The notes below the pieces were generated by a model. That model searched no databases. It was not told the origin of the DNA and saw only the letters and a program-made list of their open reading frames with translations. A program made the position numbers and the translations under genes. A DNA stretch of 64,000 bases from an uncultured bacterium (GTDB lineage: Bacteria; Bacillota; Clostridia; Oscillospirales; Ruminococcaceae): assembly GCA_905214345.1 (NCBI GenBank), contig CAJMLV010000004.1, forward strand, positions 1 through 64,000, given 5' to 3'. Shown piece by piece: positions 1 to 8,445 of this stretch. Positions within the stretch are counted from its first letter, which is position 1; each line of letters begins with the position of its first letter.

Positions 1-366
1 AGCATGGTGCTCATGGTGCTGGGGTATTACACCACCATCCTGTCCCTGGTCACCGGCACCGTGACCATGCTCAAGGACGGCGACTTTGGCGGTGTGGTGC
101 ATAACTGCCTGATGCTGGTTCCCTTTGCCATCGGCGTGGTGCTGGGCATCTTCCTCATTGCCAAGATCATTGAGTATCTGTTCCAGCGCTTCCCCAGCCA
201 GACTTTTGCCGCCATCATCGGCCTGATCCTCTCTTCGCCCTTCGCCATTCTGTATTCCGCCAACGCCTTCGGTGCGTTCTCGGTGGTGGAACTCATCGTC
301 GGCCTGGTGCTGGCTGCGCTGGGCGCCTGGGTCACCTGGCTCATGGGCAGCAAGGAAGAAGCCTGA
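1..366 (+). CDS. DUF368 membrane protein, C-terminal part (PopT-like)
   Basis: This is the end of a polytopic membrane protein whose start lies outside the window; the reading frame is open from base 1. About four hydrophobic segments are visible, with a central stretch containing GIFLIAKIIEYLFQRFP and a Gly/Leu-rich last helix ending in GSKEEA. This is the C-terminal pattern of the DUF368 family, members of which have been reported as polyprenyl-phosphate transporters (PopT) that recycle the cell-wall lipid carrier. An intrinsic terminator follows 30 bases after the stop, so it ends its transcription unit. Family assignment is from sequence recall; substrate is inferred. Confidence 0.65.
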   Translation, partial: SMVLMVLGYYTTILSLVTGTVTMLKDGDFGGVVHNCLMLVPFAIGVVLGIFLIAKIIEYLFQRFPSQTFAAIIGLILSSPFAILYSANAFGAFSVVELIVGLVLAALGAWVTWLMGSKEEA

Positions 367-395
367 GCCGATCGTCCCTCATCTGAATACTCCGC

Positions 396-431
396 AAGGA
401 CCGCTTTCTGCAAAGAAGGCGGTCCTTTTTT
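396..431 (+). terminator. Intrinsic terminator after the DUF368 gene
   Basis: A 9-bp perfect stem (AAGGACCGC, 396-404, with GCGGTCCTT, 419-427) is followed by a T tract. It separates the DUF368 gene from the ABC operon. Confidence 0.85.
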
Positions 432-521
432 GCAAGCTCCGCCCCGGCGGCGGGATTTGTCCAAAAACGAACAAATGGTATCATTATGTACAAATTCCAA
501 CCTTTTTTCAATCTTTGTTTA

Positions 522-549
522 TTGTTTATTTGCAATTTCATGGTATACT
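522..549 (+). promoter_or_regulatory. Sigma-A promoter for the ABC/FtsX operon
   Basis: TTGTTT (522-527), a 16-base spacer and TATACT (544-549), about 47 bases before the ATG at 596. The surroundings are AT-rich compared with the flanking genes. Confidence 0.6.
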
Positions 550-595
550 AAACACATGTTCAAGCAGTATGCAGCGTCATAAAAGGAGTCATTCC

Positions 596-1306
596 ATGTC
601 GAAGCAGTCGTTTGTGCAATTCAAGGATGTTTGCAAATATTATCAGATGGGCGATACCCGCATTGCGGCGGCCGACCATGTGAGTTTTGAGATCGAAAAA
701 GGGGAATTCTGCGTGATCCTGGGCCCCTCCGGCGCGGGCAAGACCACCGTTCTGAATATGCTGGGCGGTATGGATACCTGCGATGAGGGAACCATCATCC
801 TGGACGGGGAAGAGGTCAGCTCTTTCAACCAGAAACGCCTGACCCAGTACCGCCGGTTTGACGTGGGGTTTGTGTTCCAGTTCTACAACCTGGTGCAGAA
901 CCTGACCGCCCGGGAAAACGTGGAGCTGGCCTCCGAAATCTGCCGCGACCCCCTGGACGCAGATCTGGTTCTGGAAGAAGTGGGCCTTTTGCAGCGGCGC
1001 AACAACTTCCCGGCCCAGCTTTCCGGCGGCGAGCAGCAGCGGGTATCCATTGCCCGGGCACTGGCCAAAAATCCCAAGATTCTTTTGTGCGACGAACCCA
1101 CTGGCGCTCTGGATTACAAGACCGGCAAGCAGGTCTTGGCCCTTCTGCAGGCCACCTGCCGCCAGAAGGGACGCACCGTCATCGTCATCACCCACAACAG
1201 TGCCCTGGCGGCCATGGCCGACCGGGTGATCCGCATCAACAGCGGCCGGGTGGTGGACATGCAGTGCAACCCCAACCCGACCCCGGTCGAAAGGATCGAG
1301 TGGTAA
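596..1306 (+). CDS. ABC transporter ATP-binding protein (LolD/MacB type)
   Basis: A 236-residue nucleotide-binding subunit partnered with the FtsX-type permease that starts on the next base. Visible motifs are Walker A GPSGAGKTT, signature LSGGEQQR, Walker B LLCDEPTGALD and the switch His in VITHN. The LSGGEQQR plus DEPTGALD pattern is typical of the LolD/MacB/FtsE branch, which acts in mechanotransmission or peptide export rather than import. I chose the ATG at 596 because AAAAGGAG lies at 581-588; the frame is open further upstream but without a ribosome site. The natural substrate cannot be read from the sequence. Confidence 0.9.
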   Translation: MSKQSFVQFKDVCKYYQMGDTRIAAADHVSFEIEKGEFCVILGPSGAGKTTVLNMLGGMDTCDEGTIILDGEEVSSFNQKRLTQYRRFDVGFVFQFYNLVQNLTARENVELASEICRDPLDADLVLEEVGLLQRRNNFPAQLSGGEQQRVSIARALAKNPKILLCDEPTGALDYKTGKQVLALLQATCRQKGRTVIVITHNSALAAMADRVIRINSGRVVDMQCNPNPTPVERIEW

Positions 1307-4300
1307 ATGAACAAGACCTACCAAAAAAACATACGCCGCACGCTGGCCAGCACCCGCAGCCGGTTCCTGGCCATCTTTTCCATTGTGGCTTTGGGGGTCG
1401 GCTTTTTGGCCGGCCTTGTTTCCAGTACGCCGGATATGCGGGATTCCATCGAAACCTATCTGGACGGTGCGAACCTGTATAATCTGCGCATTCTGGGCAC
1501 CCTGGGCCTGACCGACGATGATGTGCAGGCTTTGTCCGAAATGGATGGGGTGCAGGATGTGCGGGGGGCCTGGTCGGCGGATATTCTGGTCAAGACGCCT
1601 TCCTCCGATCAGGCGGTAGCCCGGGTACACAGCCTGCCCACCGATGAAAACGGCGACCCCGAAGGGGAAAACGTCATCAGTGCCCTGAAACTGGAAGAAG
1701 GCCGCTGGCCCGAAACTTCCGGCGAATGTGTGGTGGAAGCCGGTGCCGGTGATCTGGCCCGCGGGCTGGACATCGGGGATACCATCGTGGTGCCGGCGGA
1801 GGATAACGAGGATCTGGAAGATACCCTGGCCGCCACCGAATATACCGTGGTGGGCATTGTCCACGACGCCACCTACTTCTCCTTTGAGCGTGAACCTGCC
1901 AGCGTGGGCAGCGGCAGTGTGGAAACCATCTTCTACATACTGCCCGAAGATTTTGCCTATGAAAGTTACACCGACATCTATCTGACGGTGGAAGGCGCCC
2001 GGGATATGGACAGCCTCAGTGATACCTACGACCAGACGGTACAGGCGGTGTCCGATGCGGCCGAAAACATCGCGGGGGCCCGGTGCGAAGCACGGCTGGA
2101 AGAAGTGACTTCCGATGCCCGGCAGGAGATCGACGATGCCTGGGCCGAGTACAACGATGCTGCCGCCGAGGCGGAGCAGGAACTGGCCGATGCTGCCCAG
2201 GAACTGGCCGATGGCCGGGAAGCTCTGGAAGACGGCGAACAGGAACTGGCCGACGGCGAGAAAGACTATCAGGACGGCCTGGCCGAACTGGCTGACTATG
2301 AACAGCAGCTGGCCGACGGCGAAGCGGCCCTGAACTCCGGCAAGGCGGAGCTGATAAAAGGCGAAGCCGAATGGCGGGAAAACTGGCAGAAAGTCGTGGA
2401 CGGCGAAGTTGCCCTGAATGATGGCAAGAAACAGCTGGAAGAAGCCCAGCGCCTGTATGAGGAAGGCAAGGCTGCCTATGACACGGCGCTGGCGCAGATC
2501 GAAGCCGGGGAACAGACCCTGGCCGAAAGCAAGACCCAGCTGGAAACCGCCCAGACTCAATATGAACAGCTGAGCCTGCTGGCAGACGGCAAGCAGCAGT
2601 ATGAGGAGGGCCTGACCCAGTTTGCCGCCGGTGTGAACCAGGCGCTGGCAATGGCCTTGCCCGGTATGGGGCTGCAGGTCACCGAGGCCCAGACGGAGGA
2701 ACTGCTGGATACACTGTCTCAGCTGCCTGCCGACCAGCGGCCGACGAATGACACGGCCCTGATGATGTGGATCATCCAGCAGCTGATGAGTCAGCCCGGC
2801 ACCGGCGGGCAGACCCCGGAAACCGCCATGGCGGCGGTGCCGGAAGCATCCGCTGCCGTTCTTGCGGAAGAACCGGCCGCCGAACCCTCCGGAGAACAGC
2901 CGGCCCGGATCGGGGGAGAATCCGCTGATGTGGAGATTTCCACTGCCGAGACCGCCCGCAGCGGCAGGAACAGCCCGGACCCCACCCAGACAAGCACCCA
3001 ACTCTGCGAAGGTGCGGAAGAACTCATCGCAGGCAAGCAGCAGGTGCAGGAAGGTATCCGGCAGATCATAGAGGCCTACGCGGCCATGGGGCAGACCCTC
3101 ACCGAAGAACAGGTGGAGCAGATGCTCACCAAAGAGTATCTGGCCGGAATCAAAACCCAGCTGGACGATGGCTGGGTCCAGTATGAAACAGGTGCCGCCG
3201 AACTGGCGGAAGGCCGTGCCCTGCTGGAAGCCAATGAACAGAGCCTGATCGACGGCAAAGCCCAGCTGGACGCCGGCTGGGCCCAGTACGAAGCCCAGGG
3301 CAGTGAGCTGTACGACGGCATGAACCAGCTGCGTTCCGCCAAGAACACCATTGATGAAAGCTGGGACCTGCTTGCCGACAAGCAGATCGAGCTGGATGAC
3401 GCCAAGAAGGAGATCGAGGAGGCAAGGGCAACGTTGGCCGATGCCGCCGCAGAACTGGAAGATGCCCGGCAGACCATTGCCGAAAAGACCCAGGAACTGC
3501 GGGACGGAGAGATCGAATATGAGGACGCCAAAGCCGAAGCGGAAGCCGAACTGGCCGACGCGAAGGCAGAAATCGAGGACGCCGAAGCCAAACTCAACGA
3601 TATTGAGGAAGGAGAGTGGTATGTCTGGGACCGCGGCCGCAATGTGAGCTTTGCGTCCTTTGATTCCAACTCCACCAAGCTGGCCGCGCTGGCCAAGGTG
3701 TTCCCGGTGTTCTTCTTCCTGGTAGCGGCGCTGGTGGTATCCACGACCATGACCCGTATGGTGGAGGAAGAACGCCTGCAGATCGGCACCATGAAAGCGC
3801 TGGGCTACACCCCCGGTACCATCATGCAGAAATATCTGCTGTACGCCCTGACCGCTGCCGTGGTCGGCGCGGCTTTCGGGCTGGCCATCGGATTCTTTTT
3901 GTTTCCGCGGGTGATCTGGACAGCGTACCAGATGATGTACTATGCCCCGGCCTTCCTGACGCCCTGGCGGTGGAGTGTGGCATTCCTGGCGGGCGGCTCG
4001 CTGATCGCCTGCGCCATGCTTGCCACCTGGTCCGCCTGCCGCACCACCCTGCACGAGTACCCCGCCGCCCTCATGCGGCCCCGGGCACCCAAAGCGGGCA
4101 AGCGGATTCTGCTGGAGCGGGTCACCTTCCTGTGGAAGCGTATGCCCTTCACCTACAAGGTCACCTGCCGCAACCTTCTGCGGTACAAAAAACGCTTCTG
4201 GATGACTGTTATCGGTGTGGCGGGCTGTACGGCGCTGCTGGTCACCGGCTTCGGCATCTCCGATTCGCTGAACAGCATCGTCACCAAGCAGTACGGGGAA

Positions 4301-5287
4301 ATCTATCACTATGACCTGCTCACCGCCGTGACCGATGCGGATTATACCCGGGAAGGCCCCGTCCGCGATTACCTCTACGGCTATGATGCCTTTACCAAAT
4401 CCCTGACCGTATTCACCCAGGAAGTGGAACACGAACTGCCCGACGGCAGCACGGTGAATTACTACTACATGGTTCCCGAAGATGTGTCCGGTTTTGCGGA
4501 CTTTGCAGACCTGCACAGCCGTCAGACCGGAGAATCTACTCCTCTGGGAGAGGACGGCGTTGTTCTGACCGAGAAACTGGCCAACATCCTGGAGGTGGAA
4601 GCAGGGGATACCGTCACCCTGGTGGATGCCGACGGAAATCCGGCGGAATTCACCGTCACCGGCGTGTGCGAGCACTATGTATATAATTATGTATATATGA
4701 GTGCTTCGAGCTATGCTGCCGGATTCGGGGAAGAGCCCGAGTGGAACGCCGTCATGAGCCAGATGTCCGATGATTCCCAGCAGGGACGGGACGCTGTTTC
4801 GGCCAAACTGCTGGCCATGGACGAGGTCGCCAGCCTGAGCTTCACCGCCGACAACATGGAGATGGTGCTGAACATGCTGGAGTCCATCGATGCCGTGGTG
4901 GTGCTTATCATCGTCTGTGCGGCCTGCCTGGCTTTCGTGGTGCTGTATAACCTCACCAACATCAACATTGCCGAGCGCGTCAAGGAGATCGCCACCATCA
5001 AGGTGCTGGGCTTCTACGACAGGGAAGTGGACGCTTACGTCAACCGCGAAAGCGTGGTGCTGACCCTCATCGGTGCGCTGTTTGGTCTGGCAGGCGGCAT
5101 TGCGCTGCACAAGTTCGTTATCCTCACCGTGGAGGTGGACGCCGTTATGTTCGGGCGTGACATCCAGCTGCCCAGCTTCGGCTATGCACTGGCGCTGACC
5201 TTCCTGTTCAGTCTGCTGGTCAACCTGTTCATGGGACGCAAGCTCAAGCAGATTTCCATGGTGGAAAGCATGAAGGCTCCCGAATAA
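1307..5287 (+). CDS. Giant FtsX-family ABC permease with Leu-x-x-Gly heptad coils
   Basis: A 1,326-residue permease that begins on the base after the ATPase stop. It has an N-terminal membrane anchor (about 18-40), an outer domain to about 275, then long xxxLxxG heptads (units such as REALEDG, EQELADG, EKDYQDG) at about 285-440 and 565-768. An Ala/Pro/Ser/Glu-rich insert (about 494-564) separates the two. A first FtsX membrane core follows (about 795-930), then a second outer domain (about 985-1190) and a second FtsX core (about 1195-1320). MacB/YknZ-type proteins are half this size. The heptads match the type found in YhgE/Pip-like and large clostridial permeases. It probably moves or senses something at the envelope; the substrate is unknown. 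Confidence 0.85.
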   Translation: MNKTYQKNIRRTLASTRSRFLAIFSIVALGVGFLAGLVSSTPDMRDSIETYLDGANLYNLRILGTLGLTDDDVQALSEMDGVQDVRGAWSADILVKTPSSDQAVARVHSLPTDENGDPEGENVISALKLEEGRWPETSGECVVEAGAGDLARGLDIGDTIVVPAEDNEDLEDTLAATEYTVVGIVHDATYFSFEREPASVGSGSVETIFYILPEDFAYESYTDIYLTVEGARDMDSLSDTYDQTVQAVSDAAENIAGARCEARLEEVTSDARQEIDDAWAEYNDAAAEAEQELADAAQELADGREALEDGEQELADGEKDYQDGLAELADYEQQLADGEAALNSGKAELIKGEAEWRENWQKVVDGEVALNDGKKQLEEAQRLYEEGKAAYDTALAQIEAGEQTLAESKTQLETAQTQYEQLSLLADGKQQYEEGLTQFAAGVNQALAMALPGMGLQVTEAQTEELLDTLSQLPADQRPTNDTALMMWIIQQLMSQPGTGGQTPETAMAAVPEASAAVLAEEPAAEPSGEQPARIGGESADVEISTAETARSGRNSPDPTQTSTQLCEGAEELIAGKQQVQEGIRQIIEAYAAMGQTLTEEQVEQMLTKEYLAGIKTQLDDGWVQYETGAAELAEGRALLEANEQSLIDGKAQLDAGWAQYEAQGSELYDGMNQLRSAKNTIDESWDLLADKQIELDDAKKEIEEARATLADAAAELEDARQTIAEKTQELRDGEIEYEDAKAEAEAELADAKAEIEDAEAKLNDIEEGEWYVWDRGRNVSFASFDSNSTKLAALAKVFPVFFFLVAALVVSTTMTRMVEEERLQIGTMKALGYTPGTIMQKYLLYALTAAVVGAAFGLAIGFFLFPRVIWTAYQMMYYAPAFLTPWRWSVAFLAGGSLIACAMLATWSACRTTLHEYPAALMRPRAPKAGKRILLERVTFLWKRMPFTYKVTCRNLLRYKKRFWMTVIGVAGCTALLVTGFGISDSLNSIVTKQYGEIYHYDLLTAVTDADYTREGPVRDYLYGYDAFTKSLTVFTQEVEHELPDGSTVNYYYMVPEDVSGFADFADLHSRQTGESTPLGEDGVVLTEKLANILEVEAGDTVTLVDADGNPAEFTVTGVCEHYVYNYVYMSASSYAAGFGEEPEWNAVMSQMSDDSQQGRDAVSAKLLAMDEVASLSFTADNMEMVLNMLESIDAVVVLIIVCAACLAFVVLYNLTNINIAERVKEIATIKVLGFYDREVDAYVNRESVVLTLIGALFGLAGGIALHKFVILTVEVDAVMFGRDIQLPSFGYALALTFLFSLLVNLFMGRKLKQISMVESMKAPE

Positions 5288-5315
5288 CCCCTTTTGACAT
5301 TCCCGCAAATTCCCA

Positions 5316-5348
5316 AAACCGCCGGGCACTGGCTGCCCGGCGGCTTTT
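5316..5348 (+). terminator. Intrinsic terminator after the FtsX permease
   Basis: A 10-bp stem (CCGCCGGGCA, 5319-5328, with TGCCCGGCGG, 5334-5343) followed by CTTTT. Confidence 0.8.
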
Positions 5349-5385
5349 GCATGCGCAGAGCAGCTTGTGCGGGAATGTCCGCCGA

Positions 5386-5414
5386 TTGACAGGAAAATTG
5401 CGCCGCGATATGAT
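5386..5414 (+). promoter_or_regulatory. Sigma-A promoter upstream of the broken gene
   Basis: TTGACA (5386-5391), a 17-base spacer and TATGAT (5409-5414), about 100 bases before the ATG at 5513. A near-consensus promoter in front of a disrupted gene suggests recent decay or an assembly error. Confidence 0.7.
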
Positions 5415-5512
5415 GAAGAAAATACCGCTGCCGCATAAAAGAGGCAAGGATGGCCGCAGACCGGGAAAACCGGTGCCCTGTAACAGAAAATAAGGAAAGG
5501 CAGGTCGTTGGA

Positions 5513-5955
5513 ATGAACTATCGCCAATACCGTTTTTTGGTCCCGCAGCAGAACTGTGGCAGGTGCCGCAGAATGTGTATCTGACGATGGCAGTCTCGCT
5601 GGCGGAGCTGGAATACCGCGTGCGGCCCTGCGGAAAGATCGGGGCCTATCTGTTTGAGCAGCTGGAAGAATACACCCGGAAACCGGAATCCGTTGCCGAT
5701 GCCTTCCGAACAGGGGAGAGCTGGGTACTGGGGGACAACCCCGCGGTGGGGCTGATCCTGTATGAGGACCGCTTCGATTACGATTGGGTCCAGGCACCGC
5801 AGATCACCGGCGATTCTCAGTATGTCCAGGCAGGTCTGCAGCGTCCCATTCGTGTCTATAAGCGGGTAGACAGCCGGTTGATTCTGGAGGATCTGTACGA
5901 AAAGCTGGCGCTGTTTGCGCAGAATGGCGGTACCCCGCAGGCGAAGGAACAATAA
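5513..5955 (+). pseudogene. Frameshifted gene, possibly a remnant of a nucleoside-hydrolase-like protein
   Basis: ATG at 5513 opens MNYRQYRF and then, in that frame, hits a stop at 5582. A different frame carries GPAAELWQVPQNVY and continues to the TAA at 5953. The break sits at a run of six T (5533-5538); a seventh T would join both parts into one ~147-residue protein. The continuing part has WVLGDNPAVGLILYEDRFDYDW and RPIRVYKRVDSRLILEDLY-type segments. These remind me of the C-terminal region of inosine/uridine nucleoside hydrolases, but I am not certain. There is no sign of an N-terminal catalytic Asp cluster, so even when repaired it would be a fragment. A GTG at 5563 could serve as a late start but has no ribosome site. 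Confidence 0.5.
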
Positions 5956-5962
5956 GAACAAG

Positions 5963-6012
5963 ACGGCGGACATCCTCCGAATTCGGTCGGGAGGATGCCC
6001 GCCGTTTTTTTG
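5963..6012 (+). terminator. Strong intrinsic terminator
   Basis: A long stem (ACGGCGG.CATCCTCC, 5963-5978, with GGAGGATG.CCCGCCGT, 5990-6005) followed by at least seven T. Confidence 0.9.
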
Positions 6013-6058
6013 CAGGGAAAACAAATGTGCAGGAAATGTGATTTTTGCCTGTAAGTCA

Positions 6059-6087
6059 TTGACAGTTGGGGACGATTTGAGTATAAT
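6059..6087 (+). promoter_or_regulatory. Perfect-consensus sigma-A promoter for the MarR/ABC exporter operon
   Basis: TTGACA (6059-6064), a 17-base spacer and TATAAT (6082-6087), all at consensus. Such a strong promoter ahead of a MarR gene is normally held down by the repressor. The AT-rich stretch 6100-6130 just downstream is where an operator would be expected, but I see no clean palindrome there. Confidence 0.85.
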
Positions 6088-6200
6088 GTCAGACTGTACG
6101 CAATGAAACAGTTAGAACTCGAACAAATGATGCGGCGTCGAAAAATCGCCGCAAAGAGAGGTGATCCGCCACGCAGGAAAATAGGACCGCAGACCCTGAT

Positions 6201-6659
6201 ATGCGGCGCGTGGGCAGGGAACTGGCCCACACGTCCCACCAGATCAACCGTGCACTGGATACCTGTATCGGCGCAACGGTCAGCCCGGAACTGACCGGCA
6301 TGCGGGGGATGGTGCTGCGCTATATCGTGCGGCACACGCAGAACGGACAGGCTGTCTACCAGCGGGATCTGGAACATTTCTTCCGTGTGCGCCGTTCCAG
6401 CGTTACGGCTATGCTCAAAGGTGTGGAACAGGCGGGGTTCATCACCCGTACGCCTGTGGCAGAAGATGCCCGGCTGAAAAGCTTGGCCGTCACCGAGAAG
6501 GGGATGGCCTGTTACGATCAGCTGGAACGCTGCATCACCGCGTTTGAGGAACGCTTGCAGCAGGATGTTTCGGAAGAGGAACTCCAGCAGCTGGAAACCA
6601 TTCTGAGCAAGCTGCTGCAAAACGCCACCGCTGTGCAGAACGCACCCTACATTGAATAA
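6201..6659 (+). CDS. MarR-family transcriptional regulator
   Basis: A winged-helix repressor, about 152 residues from the ATG at 6201. The recognition region FFRVRRSSVTAMLKGVEQAGFI and the wing segment TPVAEDARLKSLAVTEKG are typical of MarR proteins that sit in front of drug exporters. It likely represses the two ABC exporter genes that follow and its own promoter, with relief by a small ligand. The start is uncertain: the ATG at 6201 has no ribosome site. A strong one (AGAGAGGTGA, 6155-6164) sits six bases before an in-frame ACG at 6171, which would add ten residues (see findings). Confidence 0.85.
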   Translation: MRRVGRELAHTSHQINRALDTCIGATVSPELTGMRGMVLRYIVRHTQNGQAVYQRDLEHFFRVRRSSVTAMLKGVEQAGFITRTPVAEDARLKSLAVTEKGMACYDQLERCITAFEERLQQDVSEEELQQLETILSKLLQNATAVQNAPYIE

Positions 6660-6687
6660 GAAAGGAATAGGAGAAAGTACATACGCT

Positions 6688-8445
6688 ATGTTAAAGACAC
6701 TGTACAAAGAGATTGACGGCTTCAAGCTGGTGTCTGTGCTCACGCCGCTGTGCATGATCGGCGAAGTCGTTATGGAAATGATCGTGCCCCGTCTGATGGC
6801 TTCCATCATTGACGACGGCGTCACCGCCGGCAATATGGCTCACATCTACTCTGTGGGCGGCTGGATGATCGTGGCTGCCATCTTCGGTTTGCTCTTCGGC
6901 GTGCTGGGCGCGGTGTTCGGTTCCCGGGCTGCCACCGGCTTTGCCCGCAACCTGCGCCGGTCCATGTACCGCAACATCCAGACCTTCAGCTTTGCCAACA
7001 TCGACAAGTACTCCACCGCCGGTCTGGTCACCCGTATGACCACCGACGTTACCAACATCCAGAACGCCTACCAGATGACCCTGCGCATGTCGGTGCGTGC
7101 GCCGTCCAGCATGATTATCGCCATGGTCATGTCCTTCTCCATCAACCGGGAACTGGCCAGCGTCTATCTGGTGGCCGTTGTTCTGCTGGGCGCGGCGCTG
7201 GTGCTCATCATGTCCCGCGCCACCCGCTATTTCGGTGAAGCTTTCCGTAAATATGACGACCTGAACGAAAGTGTGCAGGAAAACGTTTCGGCCATCCGGG
7301 TGGTCAAGGCCTATGTGCGTGAAAAGTACGAGGGCGAAAAGTTCCAGAAAGCCAGCGCCAATGTGCAGAAACTGCTGCTGCGCGCCGAAATGATCCTTTC
7401 CTGGAACGCGCCTCTCATGCAGCTCACCGTGTACAGCTGCATCCTCATCATCTCCTGGCTGGGTGCCCGCATGATCGTTTCCAGCGGCGCCACCTCCCTG
7501 ACCACCGGTGAACTGATGAGCATGCTGACCTACTGCATGAACATCCTCATGAGCCTGATGATGCTCTCCATGGTGTTCGTTATGATCACCATGTCCGCCG
7601 CTTCCGCCCGCCGCGTGGCCGAAGTCCTGGACGAGAAGTCCGACCTGACCAACCCCGAGACCCCGGTCATGGAAGTGAAGAACGGCTCTGTCCAGTTCGA
7701 GCATGTGGGCTTCCGTTACAAGGCCGACGGCCGGGAAGTGCTGTCCGATATTGACCTGAACATCCGCTCCGGCGAGACGGTGGGCATCATCGGCGGTACC
7801 GGCAGTGCCAAGACCAGCCTGGTCCAGCTGCTGCCCCGTCTGTACGATGTCAGCGCCGGTACCGTGCGCGTGGGCGGTGTGGACGTGCGCAAGTACGATC
7901 TGGACACCCTGCGTGACAGTGTGGCCATGGTGCTGCAGAAGAACGAGCTGTTCTCCGGTACCATTGCGGAAAACCTGCGCTGGGGCAATGAGAACGCCAC
8001 CGATGAGGAGATCGCCGAAGCCTGCCGTCAGGCCTGTGCCGATGAATTCATCGAGCGATTCCACGATAAGTATAAAACCCACATCGAACAGGGCGGCACC
8101 AACGTGTCCGGCGGCCAGAAGCAGCGTCTGTGCATTGCCCGCGCGCTGCTGAAGAAGCCCAAGATCCTGATTCTGGACGACTCCACCTCCGCCGTGGATA
8201 CTGCCACCGACGCCAAGATCCGCCACAGCTTTGCGGAAAAGATCCCCGGCACCACCGTGTTCATCATTGCCCAGCGTATCTCCAGCATTGAGCATGCCGA
8301 CCATGTTCTGGTGCTGGACGGCGGACGCATCCAGGGCTGGGGCACGCCGCAGGAACTGCTGGAAACCAACAAGATCTACCAGGAAGTCTATCGCAGCCAG
8401 ACCAAGGGCGGCGGCGACTTTGACGAGAAGGGGGGCGAAGAATAA
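6688..8445 (+). CDS. ABC exporter half-transporter, degenerate-site subunit
   Basis: A 585-residue type I exporter with six N-terminal membrane helices (about 15-310) and a C-terminal nucleotide-binding domain. The domain departs from consensus: Walker A is GGTGSAKTS (Ala for the usual Gly), and the residue after the Walker B Asp is Asp rather than the catalytic Glu (LILDDSTSAVD). The signature NVSGGQKQR is intact. This is the pattern of the inactive-site partner in heterodimeric exporters such as BmrCD and LmrCD. The TAA overlaps the ATG of the next gene by one base, so the two are translated as a pair. I chose the ATG at 6688 over one at 6652 because AGGAG at 6669-6673 precedes it. Confidence 0.88.
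   Translation: MLKTLYKEIDGFKLVSVLTPLCMIGEVVMEMIVPRLMASIIDDGVTAGNMAHIYSVGGWMIVAAIFGLLFGVLGAVFGSRAATGFARNLRRSMYRNIQTFSFANIDKYSTAGLVTRMTTDVTNIQNAYQMTLRMSVRAPSSMIIAMVMSFSINRELASVYLVAVVLLGAALVLIMSRATRYFGEAFRKYDDLNESVQENVSAIRVVKAYVREKYEGEKFQKASANVQKLLLRAEMILSWNAPLMQLTVYSCILIISWLGARMIVSSGATSLTTGELMSMLTYCMNILMSLMMLSMVFVMITMSAASARRVAEVLDEKSDLTNPETPVMEVKNGSVQFEHVGFRYKADGREVLSDIDLNIRSGETVGIIGGTGSAKTSLVQLLPRLYDVSAGTVRVGGVDVRKYDLDTLRDSVAMVLQKNELFSGTIAENLRWGNENATDEEIAEACRQACADEFIERFHDKYKTHIEQGGTNVSGGQKQRLCIARALLKKPKILILDDSTSAVDTATDAKIRHSFAEKIPGTTVFIIAQRISSIEHADHVLVLDGGRIQGWGTPQELLETNKIYQEVYRSQTKGGGDFDEKGGEE

Noticed and set aside
560..5797. A 1,745-codon open frame on the minus strand
   Set aside because: It is antisense to the heptad-rich permease; low complexity and GC-biased third positions keep the opposite strand open. 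Its translation is Gly/Gln/Phe repeats with no domain, no ribosome site and no promoter.
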